From assembly GCF_013522725.1 (NCBI RefSeq), contig NZ_JAAMRF010000006.1, positions 1-64,000 on the forward strand: a stretch of 64,000 bases of DNA. The letters are read 5' to 3'. The notes beneath the pieces are model-generated. The model worked only from the letters and a program-made list of their open reading frames with translations. It ran no database searches and had not been told where the DNA came from. Positions 23,440-31,786 of this stretch are shown piece by piece. This DNA is from Stutzerimonas azotifigens. Lineage in GTDB: Bacteria; Pseudomonadota; Gammaproteobacteria; Pseudomonadales; Pseudomonadaceae. Position 1 is the first letter of the stretch. Each line of letters starts with the position of its first letter. Both the position numbers and the translations under genes were made by a program.

Positions 23440-25521
23440 ATGGTGATCTTCAATCGAAACCAGCTGGCTGGCGCAATCGCCATCGCGACATGGATGAGCG
23501 CGCCGGCTCATGCGCAGCAACCGCTCGAGCTGCAGCCCACGACAGTGGTGACCGCCGCTGGTTACGAACAGAACATCGCCGATGCACCGGCGAGCATTTC
23601 GGTGATCAGCCGTGAACAGTTGGAGAAGCAGTCTTTTACGAGCGTCGTCGACGCGATGCGCAATATCCCCGGCGTTTTCGTCACCGGGGGCGGCAACCAG
23701 CAGGACATCACCATTCGGGGCATGGGCAGCGAATACACCCTGGTGATGGTCGACGGACGCCCCATCTCGGCGGGCCGCCAGACGCAAACCAACGGCACCT
23801 CCGGCGGCAAGCAGCAATTGGCGCTGCCGCCGCTGGCCATGATCGAACGAATCGAGGTCATCCGTGGCCCGATGTCTTCGCTCTACGGCTCCGAAGCCAT
23901 GGGCGGCGTCATCAACATCATCACCCGCCGCTCGGCTGACGAATGGGCCGGTACCGTCCGCGCCGAGCGGATGTTTTCGCAGAACGACTACAACGAAGAC
24001 GAGTACCACACCGAACTGTTTGCCGGCGGCGCCCTGATTCCCGGACTCGTCGGGCTGCAACTCAACGGTGCCTACACCAATACCTATGAAAGCGATTACG
24101 TCGGTGGCGAGGCGTTCAACTCAGGCGAAAGCAAGCCGGAAACGAGAGATCGGAATGCGGGCGCCGAACTTTTCCTGACACCGACCGAGCGCGACCGGAT
24201 CACCCTGGGATACCGGGATACCACCCAGACAGCCCGACACACGGCGGGCAAAAGCGCCCCCGTGACCACCACGACGCCCCTGGGACAGACCACCAGCACT
24301 CGCTTCGAGAAGAAGGTCTGGACGCTGTCGCACGACGGCAACTACGGCGACCTGCTGATCAACAGCTACCTACAGCGTGACGTGTCCGAACGCGTGCAGG
24401 ATCTGTCGATGGAGGAAACCGTCAACCTGTTCAACACCCAGGGGACCTTCTTCTGGGGTCAGCATACGGTCACCTTCGGCGCCCAGTACAAGGACGAAGA
24501 GTTCGTCAACGGGCAGAACGTGCTCTTCAACGACGGCATCCCAGGGGGCGTGCACAAGGCCGACCGCTGGCTGGCCGCGCTGTACAGCGAAGTGGAATGG
24601 GGCCTCACCGACGCGTTTTCGCTGACCACCGGCCTGCGCTACAACGACGATGAATTCTTCGGCGGCCACCTGTCGCCACGGGTGTATGGCGTCTACCGGA
24701 TGTCGCCGTCCTTGACCTTCAAAGGCGGCGTTTCCACAGGCTACAAGCAACCGACACTGACCCAATCCACCGAGGGCTTCGGCGGCCGCACCGGCGGCGG
24801 CGGCTCGCCAAACGTGGGCAGCAACGGCCAGGCCCTGCCCCGCGCCTTGACCATCGGTAACGCCGATCTCGATCCGGAAACCAGCACCAGTTACGAGGTC
24901 GGTTTCGTATACGACGAGCCTTCGATCGGATTGGGGACCAGCGTGATGCTGTTCCATACCGTCTACAAGGACAAAATCGCCGAAGACCGCTTCTGCACCA
25001 GCCCCAATGCGGCCAACAACAATGATGTCGCCAACTACGCGTGTAACTTCGGCGGCAACAACTTCTACTTCCTGAGCACGACCAGGAACATCGACGAGGC
25101 GGTGATCCAGGGCGTCGAGCTGACCCTCGACTACGAACTTATGAGCAACCTGACCTGGATGAGCAGCTACACCTTCACCGACTCCGAACAGAAAACCGGT
25201 GAGTTCAAGGGTGAACCGCTCAACCGGCAGCCCCGCCACATGTTCAACACCAACCTGGACTGGAGGCTCAGCGACAAGCTCAACCTGTGGACCCAGTACA
25301 ACTACCGCAGCCGCACTTCGGACTATCTGGAAAGAACCAGCATGGGAGAAGGCACACCCGGCTATGGCTTCTTCGATGTGGGCGCAGTGTACGCATTGAC
25401 CAAGAACGTCGACCTCACCGCCGGCCTCTACAACGTCGCCAACAAGGAAGTCTCTAACGAAGACTATCAAGTGGTGCTCGACGGACGTCGGGTGGTCGTG
25501 GGCATGACCGTCGACTTCTAA
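23440..25521 (+). CDS. TonB-dependent outer-membrane receptor (CirA/FepA/IrgA type)
   Basis: A 693-residue outer-membrane protein. Signal peptide residues 1-25 (A-H-A). The TonB box region is P-T-T-V-V-T-A-A (about 31-38). The plug domain has S-V-I-S-R-E-Q-L (about 53-60), MRNIPGVFVTGGGNQQDITI (about 73-92) and I-E-V-I-R-G-P-M-S-S-L-Y-G-S-E-A-M-G-G-V-I-N. The 22-strand barrel ends in V-V-G-M-T-V-D-F with a terminal phenylalanine. It resembles catecholate-siderophore/colicin I receptors. A cysteine pair sits in an external loop (F-C-T-S ... Y-A-C-N-F). Iron regulation is suggested by the upstream Fur-like box. No siderophore genes are nearby. Confidence 0.85.
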   Translation: MVIFNRNQLAGAIAIATWMSAPAHAQQPLELQPTTVVTAAGYEQNIADAPASISVISREQLEKQSFTSVVDAMRNIPGVFVTGGGNQQDITIRGMGSEYTLVMVDGRPISAGRQTQTNGTSGGKQQLALPPLAMIERIEVIRGPMSSLYGSEAMGGVINIITRRSADEWAGTVRAERMFSQNDYNEDEYHTELFAGGALIPGLVGLQLNGAYTNTYESDYVGGEAFNSGESKPETRDRNAGAELFLTPTERDRITLGYRDTTQTARHTAGKSAPVTTTTPLGQTTSTRFEKKVWTLSHDGNYGDLLINSYLQRDVSERVQDLSMEETVNLFNTQGTFFWGQHTVTFGAQYKDEEFVNGQNVLFNDGIPGGVHKADRWLAALYSEVEWGLTDAFSLTTGLRYNDDEFFGGHLSPRVYGVYRMSPSLTFKGGVSTGYKQPTLTQSTEGFGGRTGGGGSPNVGSNGQALPRALTIGNADLDPETSTSYEVGFVYDEPSIGLGTSVMLFHTVYKDKIAEDRFCTSPNAANNNDVANYACNFGGNNFYFLSTTRNIDEAVIQGVELTLDYELMSNLTWMSSYTFTDSEQKTGEFKGEPLNRQPRHMFNTNLDWRLSDKLNLWTQYNYRSRTSDYLERTSMGEGTPGYGFFDVGAVYALTKNVDLTAGLYNVANKEVSNEDYQVVLDGRRVVVGMTVDF

Positions 25522-25673
25522 CGAGAAGCGCAACGTGGATGCGGCGTGACATGACACGCCGCACCCGCATCCTGCGTATCTGCGACACCGCGCGACATTG
25601 CCCTCCGCTCCCGCTTCCCTACGTGGAAATGCCCGCCCGAACGCTCCGGCGTCCCTTCGTTAAAGAAAGATTC

Positions 25674-25805
25674 ATCGCGCTTCCTAGAGAAGGCGGCCTT
25701 GATTGTCAGAAAGAGATACACCGAGTCCCGGAAGTCATAGGCCATGCGTCTGATCGTCTTGGTGGGGTTGTTCGCGCCCGCCAAGACAGAGGTGTGCCTG
25801 GGGAG
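25674..25805 (-). pseudogene. C-terminal remnant of an ISL3-type transposase
   Basis: The minus strand encodes L-P-R-H-T-S-V-L-A-G-A-N-N followed by TIRRMAYDFRDSVYLFLTIK and A-A-F-S-R-K-R. This follows the C-terminal pattern of ISL3-type transposases (V-L-E-G-x-N-N-K-I-K-x-I-K-R-M-A-Y-G-F-R-D-x-x-Y-F-F-L-K-I-x-A-A-F). The glutamate expected before G-A-N-N is alanine. Nothing upstream continues the gene, so it is a dead fragment. Family name from memory. Confidence 0.55.
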
Positions 25806-25851
25806 GGCACACTGGTGAGAATTGTGTGAACCGATCACGCGGCGTAGCCGC

Positions 25852-25922
25852 GCGGGTTTCACCCGCCCTACAGGTTTTACCCCGGGTAAAGGCACTGCGA
25901 ACGTAGGGCGGGTGCAACCCGC
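25852..25922 (+). repeat. Large palindromic dispersed repeat
   Basis: GCGGGTTTCACCCGCCCTAC (25852-25871) pairs with GTAGGGCGGGTGCAACCCGC (25903-25922) at 19 of 20 positions, with a 31-bp loop that contains its own CCCGGG core. The GTAGGGCGGGTGCAACCCGCC unit is a familiar dispersed repeat in Stutzerimonas-like genomes. Confidence 0.65.
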
Positions 25923-26365
25923 CATGCCTGTTGAGCGGCCACGCCCTGTCGGACATAACCGCAAAAACAGACCCACCGGTAGGCAGGGTTTCGGAACGGC
26001 ACTACGTCTCGCCGACGTTCGTTGGTTTATTGATCCGCTACAGGTGCCGGAGCGGCAGCACTGCCGATGCGACGCAAGCACGACAGGCAGAATCAGCTCC
26101 ATTATGGAGACAGCCACACTGCCCCGTCGCCACGACGCGATGATCCGGCAGCTATCACGGTTGAGGAGCGGTTCGCTGCAGCTGAAGCCGCGCGGAGACA
26201 GAGGCGCTATCGAACGAAGATCCGCAATACGGTCGCACGACCACGCCAAGACGGGTCTGGCCGGTCACTCTTTTGCATGATCGGCCAGAAGCCACATGGA
26301 ACGGACCATCACACCGCTGTCCCGCCTCGCGGAAGCGGGTAGCGGTTTCTGGACCAGAGAGGCGA

Positions 26366-28492
26366 TTACCAGCTGTAGCTCAGCTTGGCCGTGATCTCGC
26401 GGCCGGGATTGTAGTAGTCCGCGGTGCCGGAGCCGACCACGTGCTGCTCATCCAGCAGGTTGCTGACGTTGATGGCGAGATCGGTCCCCTTGAGGATCTG
26501 GTAGTTGAAGGCGGCATCGAAGAGCGTGGTGGCATCGCTCTTGGCGCTGTTGACGGCGTCGAAGTAATAGGCGCCGATGTAGCGGGCACCCAGGCCGACG
26601 CTCATGTCCGTGCCCGGCAGGCTGTAGTAGGTCCACAAGGACGCCGAATGCTTGGGTGCAGCATCGAACTCGTTACCCTTGATCGAGGTTCCACCGAACA
26701 CCGTGCCGCGAAGGACTTCCGTCTCCATGTAGGAATAGCCACCGACCAGGCTCAGGTTGTCGGTCAGCTCGGCCTTGGCTTCCAGATCGAGGCCACGGAC
26801 CCGAGACTCGCCAATGGTTTCACGCACGATGGCGCCAGTGGGCTGCACCACGGCAATGGTGACGTCTTCCTGGGTCAGGTCATACACGGCGGCTGAAAAC
26901 AGCGCGTTCATGCCGACAGGCGAATACTTCACGCCAAGCTCGTACTGCTTGCCACGCTCCGGGGTGACGCCGATCTGCGGCGGTGCGACGGACTCGACCA
27001 TGCTGACGTAGGTGGAAATCTCGTCGGTGACCATGTAGGTCAGGGCACCGCGCAGGGAGGTTTCCGAGAAGCTGTCCGAGTCGCGGGTCGCCGTGATGTC
27101 GGTACTGGAAAGGTCCATGGAATCGTTGCGCACGCCGGCGGTGACGATGAAGCGCTCGTAGAAGGACAGGTTCTGCTGCAGGAACAGGGACTTGGTGGTG
27201 TAGTCCTGTTTGTTGCGGCTGTAGACGTTCAGGCTGGCCGGCGCACCGCTGTACACCGGATTGGCTAGGTCGATCGGGCTCGCGTTCCCGTAGATGGAGG
27301 TGTCTTCGGTCGAGGCATCGCGGTACTCCACGCCCACCAGTGTGCTGCTGTCGATGTTCTCGAAGCGGGCGTCGTATTGCAGCATCAGGTTGCCGATCAG
27401 CTCCTCGGCGTCGGTGTCGGTGCCGAAGTAGTCGCGGCCTACCGTGGTGCCCGCCCGCGCGGGGGCGTCGTTGATGTAGACATAGCCGAAGTCGTCGGTC
27501 AGCTCGCTGTAACGCAGGTTGCCACGCAATACGAAGCCGTTGTCGAAATCGTGGGTGACGAGCCCGGTGATACCGGTGCGCTCGACATCGTGGAAGTTGA
27601 AGCCGGGCTCGCCGAAGAAATCATTGCGGTCGTATTCCCTGTCCAGCGGGTAACCGCCGCTGTTCGGCGTGCTGTCGCGCTTGAGGTAGTCCAGGAGCAC
27701 GGTGGCGGAGGTAAAGGCCGTCGGCGCCCAGGTCAGGCCGCCCATCACGAACCTGTCGTCGTCCCGGGAGTGGTCGTACTCGCGGTCGCTGTTCTGGATC
27801 TTGCCGGTGAAGCGATAGGCCAGCGTCCGGTCTTCGTTCAACGAATCCCCGACGTCGATGCCGGTCTCGACATGATCGAAGGAGCCGTAGGTCACGTACC
27901 CCTGGCCGAACCGCTCGAAACGCGGCTTCTTGCTCACGAAGTTCACGGAGCCGCCAGGGTCCGCCGGACCGAACAGCGTGGAGTTGGCGCCCCGCAGCAC
28001 CTCGACCCGTTCATAGGCGAAGGGCTCTTCGCGCACACCGCGCATCGAGCCCAGGGTCAGGCCATCACGGTAAGTGGTGGCCTGAAACCCGCGGATCTTG
28101 AAGTAGTCGTTGCGATCGTCGGTGCCGTAGTAGTCGGTGATGACGCCCGGCGTGTACTGCAGAATCTCTTCCGTGGTGCTGGCGCTGCGCTGGCCGATTT
28201 CCTTCTCGGTGACCACGGAAACCGAAGCGGGTGTGTTGAGGATGCTGGTGGGGACCTTGCCGCCGACCCAAAGCTCCTGAGCAACCACCGTGCTTGCGTC
28301 ATCGCCTGCGGATGCCTGGGCGTTGACGATGAGAGGCGCAAGGCGAAATGGCTCCTCGCCCTCTGCGGGGCTCGACTCCTGCGCGCTTGCGCTCAGGGGA
28401 GCCGCAACCAACGGCGCGCAGCACAAGAAAGCGGTGGTGGTACGTCGCCAAGGTGTCCATGCCTTATCCAGCCCGGCTTTGTTGCCAGTCAT
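26366..28492 (-). CDS. TonB-dependent siderophore receptor (FhuA/FoxA-like family)
   Basis: A 708-residue outer-membrane receptor. Signal peptide residues 1-37 (ending A-S-A). The TonB-box-like segment is A-P-L-I-V-N-A (about 52-58). The plug has N-T-P-A-S-V-S-V-V-T-E-K-E-I (about 86-99), Y-F-K-I-R-G-F (about 131-137) and RVEVLRGANSTLFGPADPGG (about 163-182), the pattern of ferric-hydroxamate receptors. The barrel ends A-K-L-S-Y-S-W with a terminal aromatic. There is no N-terminal STN domain, so it does not signal to an anti-sigma factor. GAGGATCG precedes the ATG. A good Fur box lies about 100 bp upstream. Confidence 0.88.
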   Translation of the reverse strand: MTGNKAGLDKAWTPWRRTTTAFLCCAPLVAAPLSASAQESSPAEGEEPFRLAPLIVNAQASAGDDASTVVAQELWVGGKVPTSILNTPASVSVVTEKEIGQRSASTTEEILQYTPGVITDYYGTDDRNDYFKIRGFQATTYRDGLTLGSMRGVREEPFAYERVEVLRGANSTLFGPADPGGSVNFVSKKPRFERFGQGYVTYGSFDHVETGIDVGDSLNEDRTLAYRFTGKIQNSDREYDHSRDDDRFVMGGLTWAPTAFTSATVLLDYLKRDSTPNSGGYPLDREYDRNDFFGEPGFNFHDVERTGITGLVTHDFDNGFVLRGNLRYSELTDDFGYVYINDAPARAGTTVGRDYFGTDTDAEELIGNLMLQYDARFENIDSSTLVGVEYRDASTEDTSIYGNASPIDLANPVYSGAPASLNVYSRNKQDYTTKSLFLQQNLSFYERFIVTAGVRNDSMDLSSTDITATRDSDSFSETSLRGALTYMVTDEISTYVSMVESVAPPQIGVTPERGKQYELGVKYSPVGMNALFSAAVYDLTQEDVTIAVVQPTGAIVRETIGESRVRGLDLEAKAELTDNLSLVGGYSYMETEVLRGTVFGGTSIKGNEFDAAPKHSASLWTYYSLPGTDMSVGLGARYIGAYYFDAVNSAKSDATTLFDAAFNYQILKGTDLAINVSNLLDEQHVVGSGTADYYNPGREITAKLSYSW

Positions 28493-28914
28493 ATTTACGA
28501 TCCTCGATGTGGGGGAGTCGGCCGCGCGCCTTATGTTTTTTGTTACGAAAAGTCAGGCTTTCTCGCGGACGAGCGATAATAATCAATCGATAATGAGATT
28601 CGTAATCATTTTTATCATTAATTATAAAAGCTCGGAGAGTGTCACGCCCGGGGCTTTGCCAGGCGCTACGGCATTCCCCCGATAGGTTTGGATTGAACCG
28701 AGAGCGGTCTGTGGACACGTAGCGCCAGGAAGGCCGGTTCCAGCCGGGCGCGCAGGAAGACGAAAACAGCGACCACCGGGCAAGAGCGTGTAACGCTCGT
28801 TGGGCCTTGCTCAGCCAAGGGCATGCTCCGCGGGCCCACATGCCCAGTGGACAATCCCAAAACGGCCGCAAGCCATTACAATGCGCGACTTCGATTCACA
28901 CCCGGTCCGCGCTC
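28493..28914. other. Intergenic promoter region between TonB receptor and rlhA
   Basis: A 422-bp divergent interval with a Fur box at 28589-28607 in an AT-rich core (28565-28630). The remainder toward rlhA is GC-rich and shows no supported gene. Confidence 0.5.
28589..28607 (-). promoter_or_regulatory. Fur box
   Basis: The 19-mer GATAATGAGATTCGTAATC agrees with the Fur consensus at 15 of 19 positions. A further ATCATTTTTATCATTA string follows directly, suggesting overlapping sites. It lies about 100 bp upstream of the siderophore receptor start on the minus strand. Confidence 0.8.
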
Positions 28915-30915
28915 ATGTCCCTACCCCAGCACCATCTCGAACTGCTCTCCCCTGCGCGGGATGCGTCTATCGCGCGTGAGGCCATCCTGCATGGCGCCGA
29001 TGCGGTGTACATCGGTGGGCCGAGTTTCGGCGCGCGACACAACGCCGAGAACAGCGTGGCGGACATTGCCGAGCTGGTGAAATTCGCCCACCTGTTCCAT
29101 GCGCGGGTGTTCGTCACCCTCAACACCATCCTGCATGACGACGAGCTGGAAGCAGCGCGCGCGCTGATCTGGCAGCTGTACGAGATTGGTGTCGATGCGC
29201 TGATCGTGCAGGACATGGGCGTGATGGAAATGGACCTCCCGCCGATCGAGCTGCACGCCAGCACCCAGACCGATATCCGCACCCTAGAGCGCGCCAAGTT
29301 CCTGTCCAAGGCCGGCTTTTCGCAGCTGGTGCTGGCGCGCGAGCTGAACCTGCAAGAGATCCGCGCGATTGCCGATGAGGTGGATTCGGCCATCGAGTTC
29401 TTCATCCACGGCGCGCTGTGCGTGGCGTTTTCCGGTCAGTGCAATATCTCCCATGCGCAGACCGGGCGCAGCGCCAACCGCGGCGACTGCTCCCAGGCGT
29501 GCCGCCTGCCCTACACACTGAAAGACGACCAGGGCCGTGTGGTGGCCTTCGACAAGCACCTGCTGTCGATGAAGGACAACAACCAGAGCGCCAACCTGCG
29601 CGCGCTGGTCGATGCCGGCGTGCGCTCGTTCAAGATCGAGGGCCGCTACAAGGATGTGAGCTACGTGAAGAACATCACCGCTTACTACCGCCAGCGCCTC
29701 GACGAGATCCTCGAAGACCGCACCGACCTGGCCCGCGCCTCCAGCGGCCGCACCGAGCATTTCTTCGTGCCGGACCCGGATAAGACCTTCCACCGCGGCA
29801 GCACCGACTACTTCGTTACCGACCGCAAGATCGATATCGGCGCCTTCGATTCGCCAACCTTCACCGGCCTCGCCGTGGGTGAAGTGCTCAAGGTCGGCCA
29901 GCACGACCTGACCGTCCAGACACGCGAGCCGCTGTCCAACGGCGACGGCCTGAACGTGCTGGTCAAGCGCGAGGTGGTGGGTTTTCGCGCCAGCGTGGTC
30001 GAGCAGCTGAAGCAGTTCGAAGAGGATGCCCAAGCGTTCTGGCAATACCGCGTCGAGCCCAACGAAATGCCCGTCGCGCTGCGCCAGCTACGGCCGAACC
30101 ACCCGCTGAACCGCAACCTGGACCACAACTGGCAGCAGGCGCTGCTGAAGACTTCCGCCGAGCGCCGCATCGGCGTCCGCTGGTTGGCCCGGCTGCGGGC
30201 GGACGACCTGGAGCTCCACGTCACCAGCGAAGAAGGCGCCTATGCCACGGCTTCGCTGGCCGGTCCGTTCGGCGAAGCGAAGAAGCCGGAGCAGGTGCCC
30301 GGTCAGATCGCCGATTTGCTGAGCCAGCTGGGCACCACGATCTACCACGCCGAAGAGGTCGAGGTGGACGCGCCCCAGGCGTTCTTCATCCCCAACTCTC
30401 AACTCAAGGCCCTGCGCCGCGAAGCCATCGAGGCGCTCACCGAAGCCCGTGAAGCGATCCGCCCGCTGGGCCGCCGCAAGGCGGTGAGCGTACCGCCGCC
30501 GGTCTACCCGGAATCGCATCTCTCCTTTCTCGCCAACGTCTACAACGCGAAAGCCCGCGCCTTCTACCAACGCTACGGCGTTGAGCTGATCGACGCGGCC
30601 TACGAGGCCCACGAGGAAACCGGCGAAGTACCGGTGATGATCACCAAGCACTGCCTGCGCTTCTCCTTCAACCTGTGCCCGAAACAGGCCAAGGGCGTCA
30701 CCGGCGTGCGCACCAAGGTCGCGCCGATGCAGCTGGTGCACGGCGACGAAGTGCTGACCCTGAAGTTCGACTGCAAACCGTGCGAGATGCACGTGATCGG
30801 CAAGATCAAGGGCAACATCCTCAACCTGCCGCAGCCGGGCAGCGCCGCCGGCGTGGTCGGGCACATCACCCCGGACGACCTGCTCAAGACCATCCGCCAT
30901 AAGCCGCACGTCTGA
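28915..30915 (+). CDS. rlhA: 23S rRNA C2501 hydroxylation protein RlhA (U32 family)
   Basis: A 666-residue U32-family protein, close to the 650-residue length of E. coli RlhA (YdcP) and longer than TrhP/YegQ. The N-terminal TIM-like domain opens L-E-L-L-S-P-A-R-D and has A-D-A-V-Y-I-G-G-P-S-F-G-A-R (about residues 27-40). The U32 signature is EFFIHGALCVAFSGQCNISH (about 162-181), followed by cysteines in N-R-G-D-C-S-Q-A-C-R. The C-terminal domain adds C-L-R-F-S-F-N-L-C-P-K-Q and F-D-C-K-P-C-E-M, completing a cysteine set that suits an FeS cluster. It hydroxylates 23S rRNA C2501 using prephenate as source, per work on E. coli. A strong terminator follows. Confidence 0.88.
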   Translation: MSLPQHHLELLSPARDASIAREAILHGADAVYIGGPSFGARHNAENSVADIAELVKFAHLFHARVFVTLNTILHDDELEAARALIWQLYEIGVDALIVQDMGVMEMDLPPIELHASTQTDIRTLERAKFLSKAGFSQLVLARELNLQEIRAIADEVDSAIEFFIHGALCVAFSGQCNISHAQTGRSANRGDCSQACRLPYTLKDDQGRVVAFDKHLLSMKDNNQSANLRALVDAGVRSFKIEGRYKDVSYVKNITAYYRQRLDEILEDRTDLARASSGRTEHFFVPDPDKTFHRGSTDYFVTDRKIDIGAFDSPTFTGLAVGEVLKVGQHDLTVQTREPLSNGDGLNVLVKREVVGFRASVVEQLKQFEEDAQAFWQYRVEPNEMPVALRQLRPNHPLNRNLDHNWQQALLKTSAERRIGVRWLARLRADDLELHVTSEEGAYATASLAGPFGEAKKPEQVPGQIADLLSQLGTTIYHAEEVEVDAPQAFFIPNSQLKALRREAIEALTEAREAIRPLGRRKAVSVPPPVYPESHLSFLANVYNAKARAFYQRYGVELIDAAYEAHEETGEVPVMITKHCLRFSFNLCPKQAKGVTGVRTKVAPMQLVHGDEVLTLKFDCKPCEMHVIGKIKGNILNLPQPGSAAGVVGHITPDDLLKTIRHKPHV

Positions 30916-30930
30916 GGCCTTCATCGCCCC

Positions 30931-30966
30931 CATGAAAAAGCCCAGCATTCGCTGGGCTTTTTCATG
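30931..30966. terminator. Bidirectional intrinsic terminator after rlhA
   Basis: CATGAAAAAGCCCAGC pairs perfectly with GCTGGGCTTTTTCATG around an ATTC loop, giving a GC stem with an A-run and T-run on either side. It serves rlhA and the converging small-protein pair. Confidence 0.9.
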
Positions 30967-30984
30967 GGCTGGGTTGGGCGGGGT

Positions 30985-31146
30985 TCAACCCAGCGGACTT
31001 TCGTCGATGCTCTTTTGCCGCTCTACCTGCTCGCGCCCGGCTTCGTCGATGTTCTCGGGTGCGTTTTCCACGTTGGGGCCTTCACCGTACTCGTCGTAGT
31101 CGGTGGGGGTCTGGCCGTCTACTAGGGGGTCGTCTTTATCGATCAT
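30985..31146 (-). CDS. Small acidic hydrophilic protein
   Basis: A 53-residue protein starting M-I-D-K-D-D-P-L-V-D and ending S-I-D-E-S-P-L-G. It is rich in D, E, P and N, has no hydrophobic segment and is probably disordered. AGAGGAACTGAGCC precedes the ATG. It follows the next small acidic gene by 3 bp on the same strand, so they form an operon. Family not recognised; such proteins are often stress- or stationary-phase-linked, which is only a guess here. Confidence 0.6.
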   Translation of the reverse strand: MIDKDDPLVDGQTPTDYDEYGEGPNVENAPENIDEAGREQVERQKSIDESPLG

Positions 31147-31149
31147 GGC

Positions 31150-31305
31150 TCAGTTCCTCTGGTCGCGCGGCTGGTCGGTTACGCCTTCGCCGGATTCGTC
31201 GAAATCCGGATCTTCTCCGGGCTCGGCTTCTCCGGCGTCGGTCATGGTGATGTCGGGTTCGTCTTCGGTCGGGGACTGACCGTGCAGCTGCAAGTCATCG
31301 CTCAT
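31150..31305 (-). CDS. Small acidic hydrophilic protein
   Basis: A 51-residue protein, M-S-D-D-L-Q-L-H-G-Q-S-P-T-E-D-E-P-D-I, very acidic and without hydrophobic stretches. GGAGGAGCGCCT precedes the ATG at 31305, a strong ribosome site that settles the start. It shares the G-Q-(S/T)-P-T-(E/D) phrase with the downstream protein, so the two may be diverged duplicates. First gene of the pair; function unknown. Confidence 0.65.
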   Translation of the reverse strand: MSDDLQLHGQSPTEDEPDITMTDAGEAEPGEDPDFDESGEGVTDQPRDQRN

Positions 31306-31529
31306 AGGCGCTCCTCCAGGCGTGGCAGTTATGAATTTGGAGGCTGGGGGTTGGCCGACGTTCAGCACGTCGGACAGCCGGCGCATAGGGTTTCGCCGGA
31401 CGCGGCTGCTACGCTTGAGAAAATCCCGACGGGACGCTCACCCTGCTTCCACTCACCGAATCCCGCGCGCCACGTCGCCACACCTGGCGGCGACGGACCG
31501 CCCACGAAAGCAGCAGGCGGTAACGGCGC
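31306..31529. other. Gene-free stretch behind the decayed secreted-protein gene
   Basis: Between the small acidic gene and the frameshifted gene no further open frame is supported. Part of it is probably the out-of-frame 3' end of the decayed NTR-like gene: one frame reads T-R-A-V-T-A-C-C-F-R-G. Confidence 0.35.
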
Positions 31530-31786
31530 GGGTCAGGACGCTTGGCCAGCGCCATGCGGTCCCTTCCAGCGAGTCAGCACGTCCAGATCACCTGCTGGTC
31601 GGCCGCGGCGGCATCGCCGGTACCGATCGCTTCGACATGCCGAGCCCGGACCGCGACGACGGCATCGGCCTCGGAAAACGCCATTGCCGTATCGGATCTT
31701 GGCATGCAGGCACAGGCCACCGCCGTGTCCGGCGCGAGCGACGCGACGACAAGCATCAACGCGGCGGCCAGCCTGCGTTTGCTCAC
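31530..31786 (-). pseudogene. Decayed cysteine-rich secreted protein (NTR/TIMP-like start)
   Basis: An ATG at 31786 overlaps the stop of the upstream gene by 4 bp. The product has a signal peptide (residues 1-24) and a mature C-A-C-M-P-R-S start, then A-F-S-E-A-D-A-V-V-A-V-R-A, like bacterial NTR/TIMP-type proteins. After D-Q-Q-V-I-W-T it stops at 31574, but the next frame continues L-T-R-W-K-G-P-H-G-A-G-Q, and W-K-G-P is what the family shows next. A further shift follows. At least one frameshift has therefore removed most of the domain. A short real product of 70 residues remains possible. Confidence 0.55.

Larger units (their letters stand above)
25522..26365. other. Intergenic region between converging TonB receptors
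   Basis: An 844-bp gap with no intact gene. It holds an ISL3-type transposase remnant (25674-25805) and a large palindromic repeat (25852-25922). The part from 25930 to 26365 shows only short, unconvincing frames. It reads as the residue of one or more mobile-element insertions. Confidence 0.6.

Noticed and set aside
24370..25557. A 395-codon minus-strand frame opposite the first TonB receptor
   Set aside because: The plus-strand gene is a complete receptor, and the opposite frame has no recognisable features.
25930..26365. Short plus-strand frames between the TonB receptors
   Set aside because: They overlap, lack ribosome sites and are arginine-rich. The stretch fits mobile-element debris better than genes.
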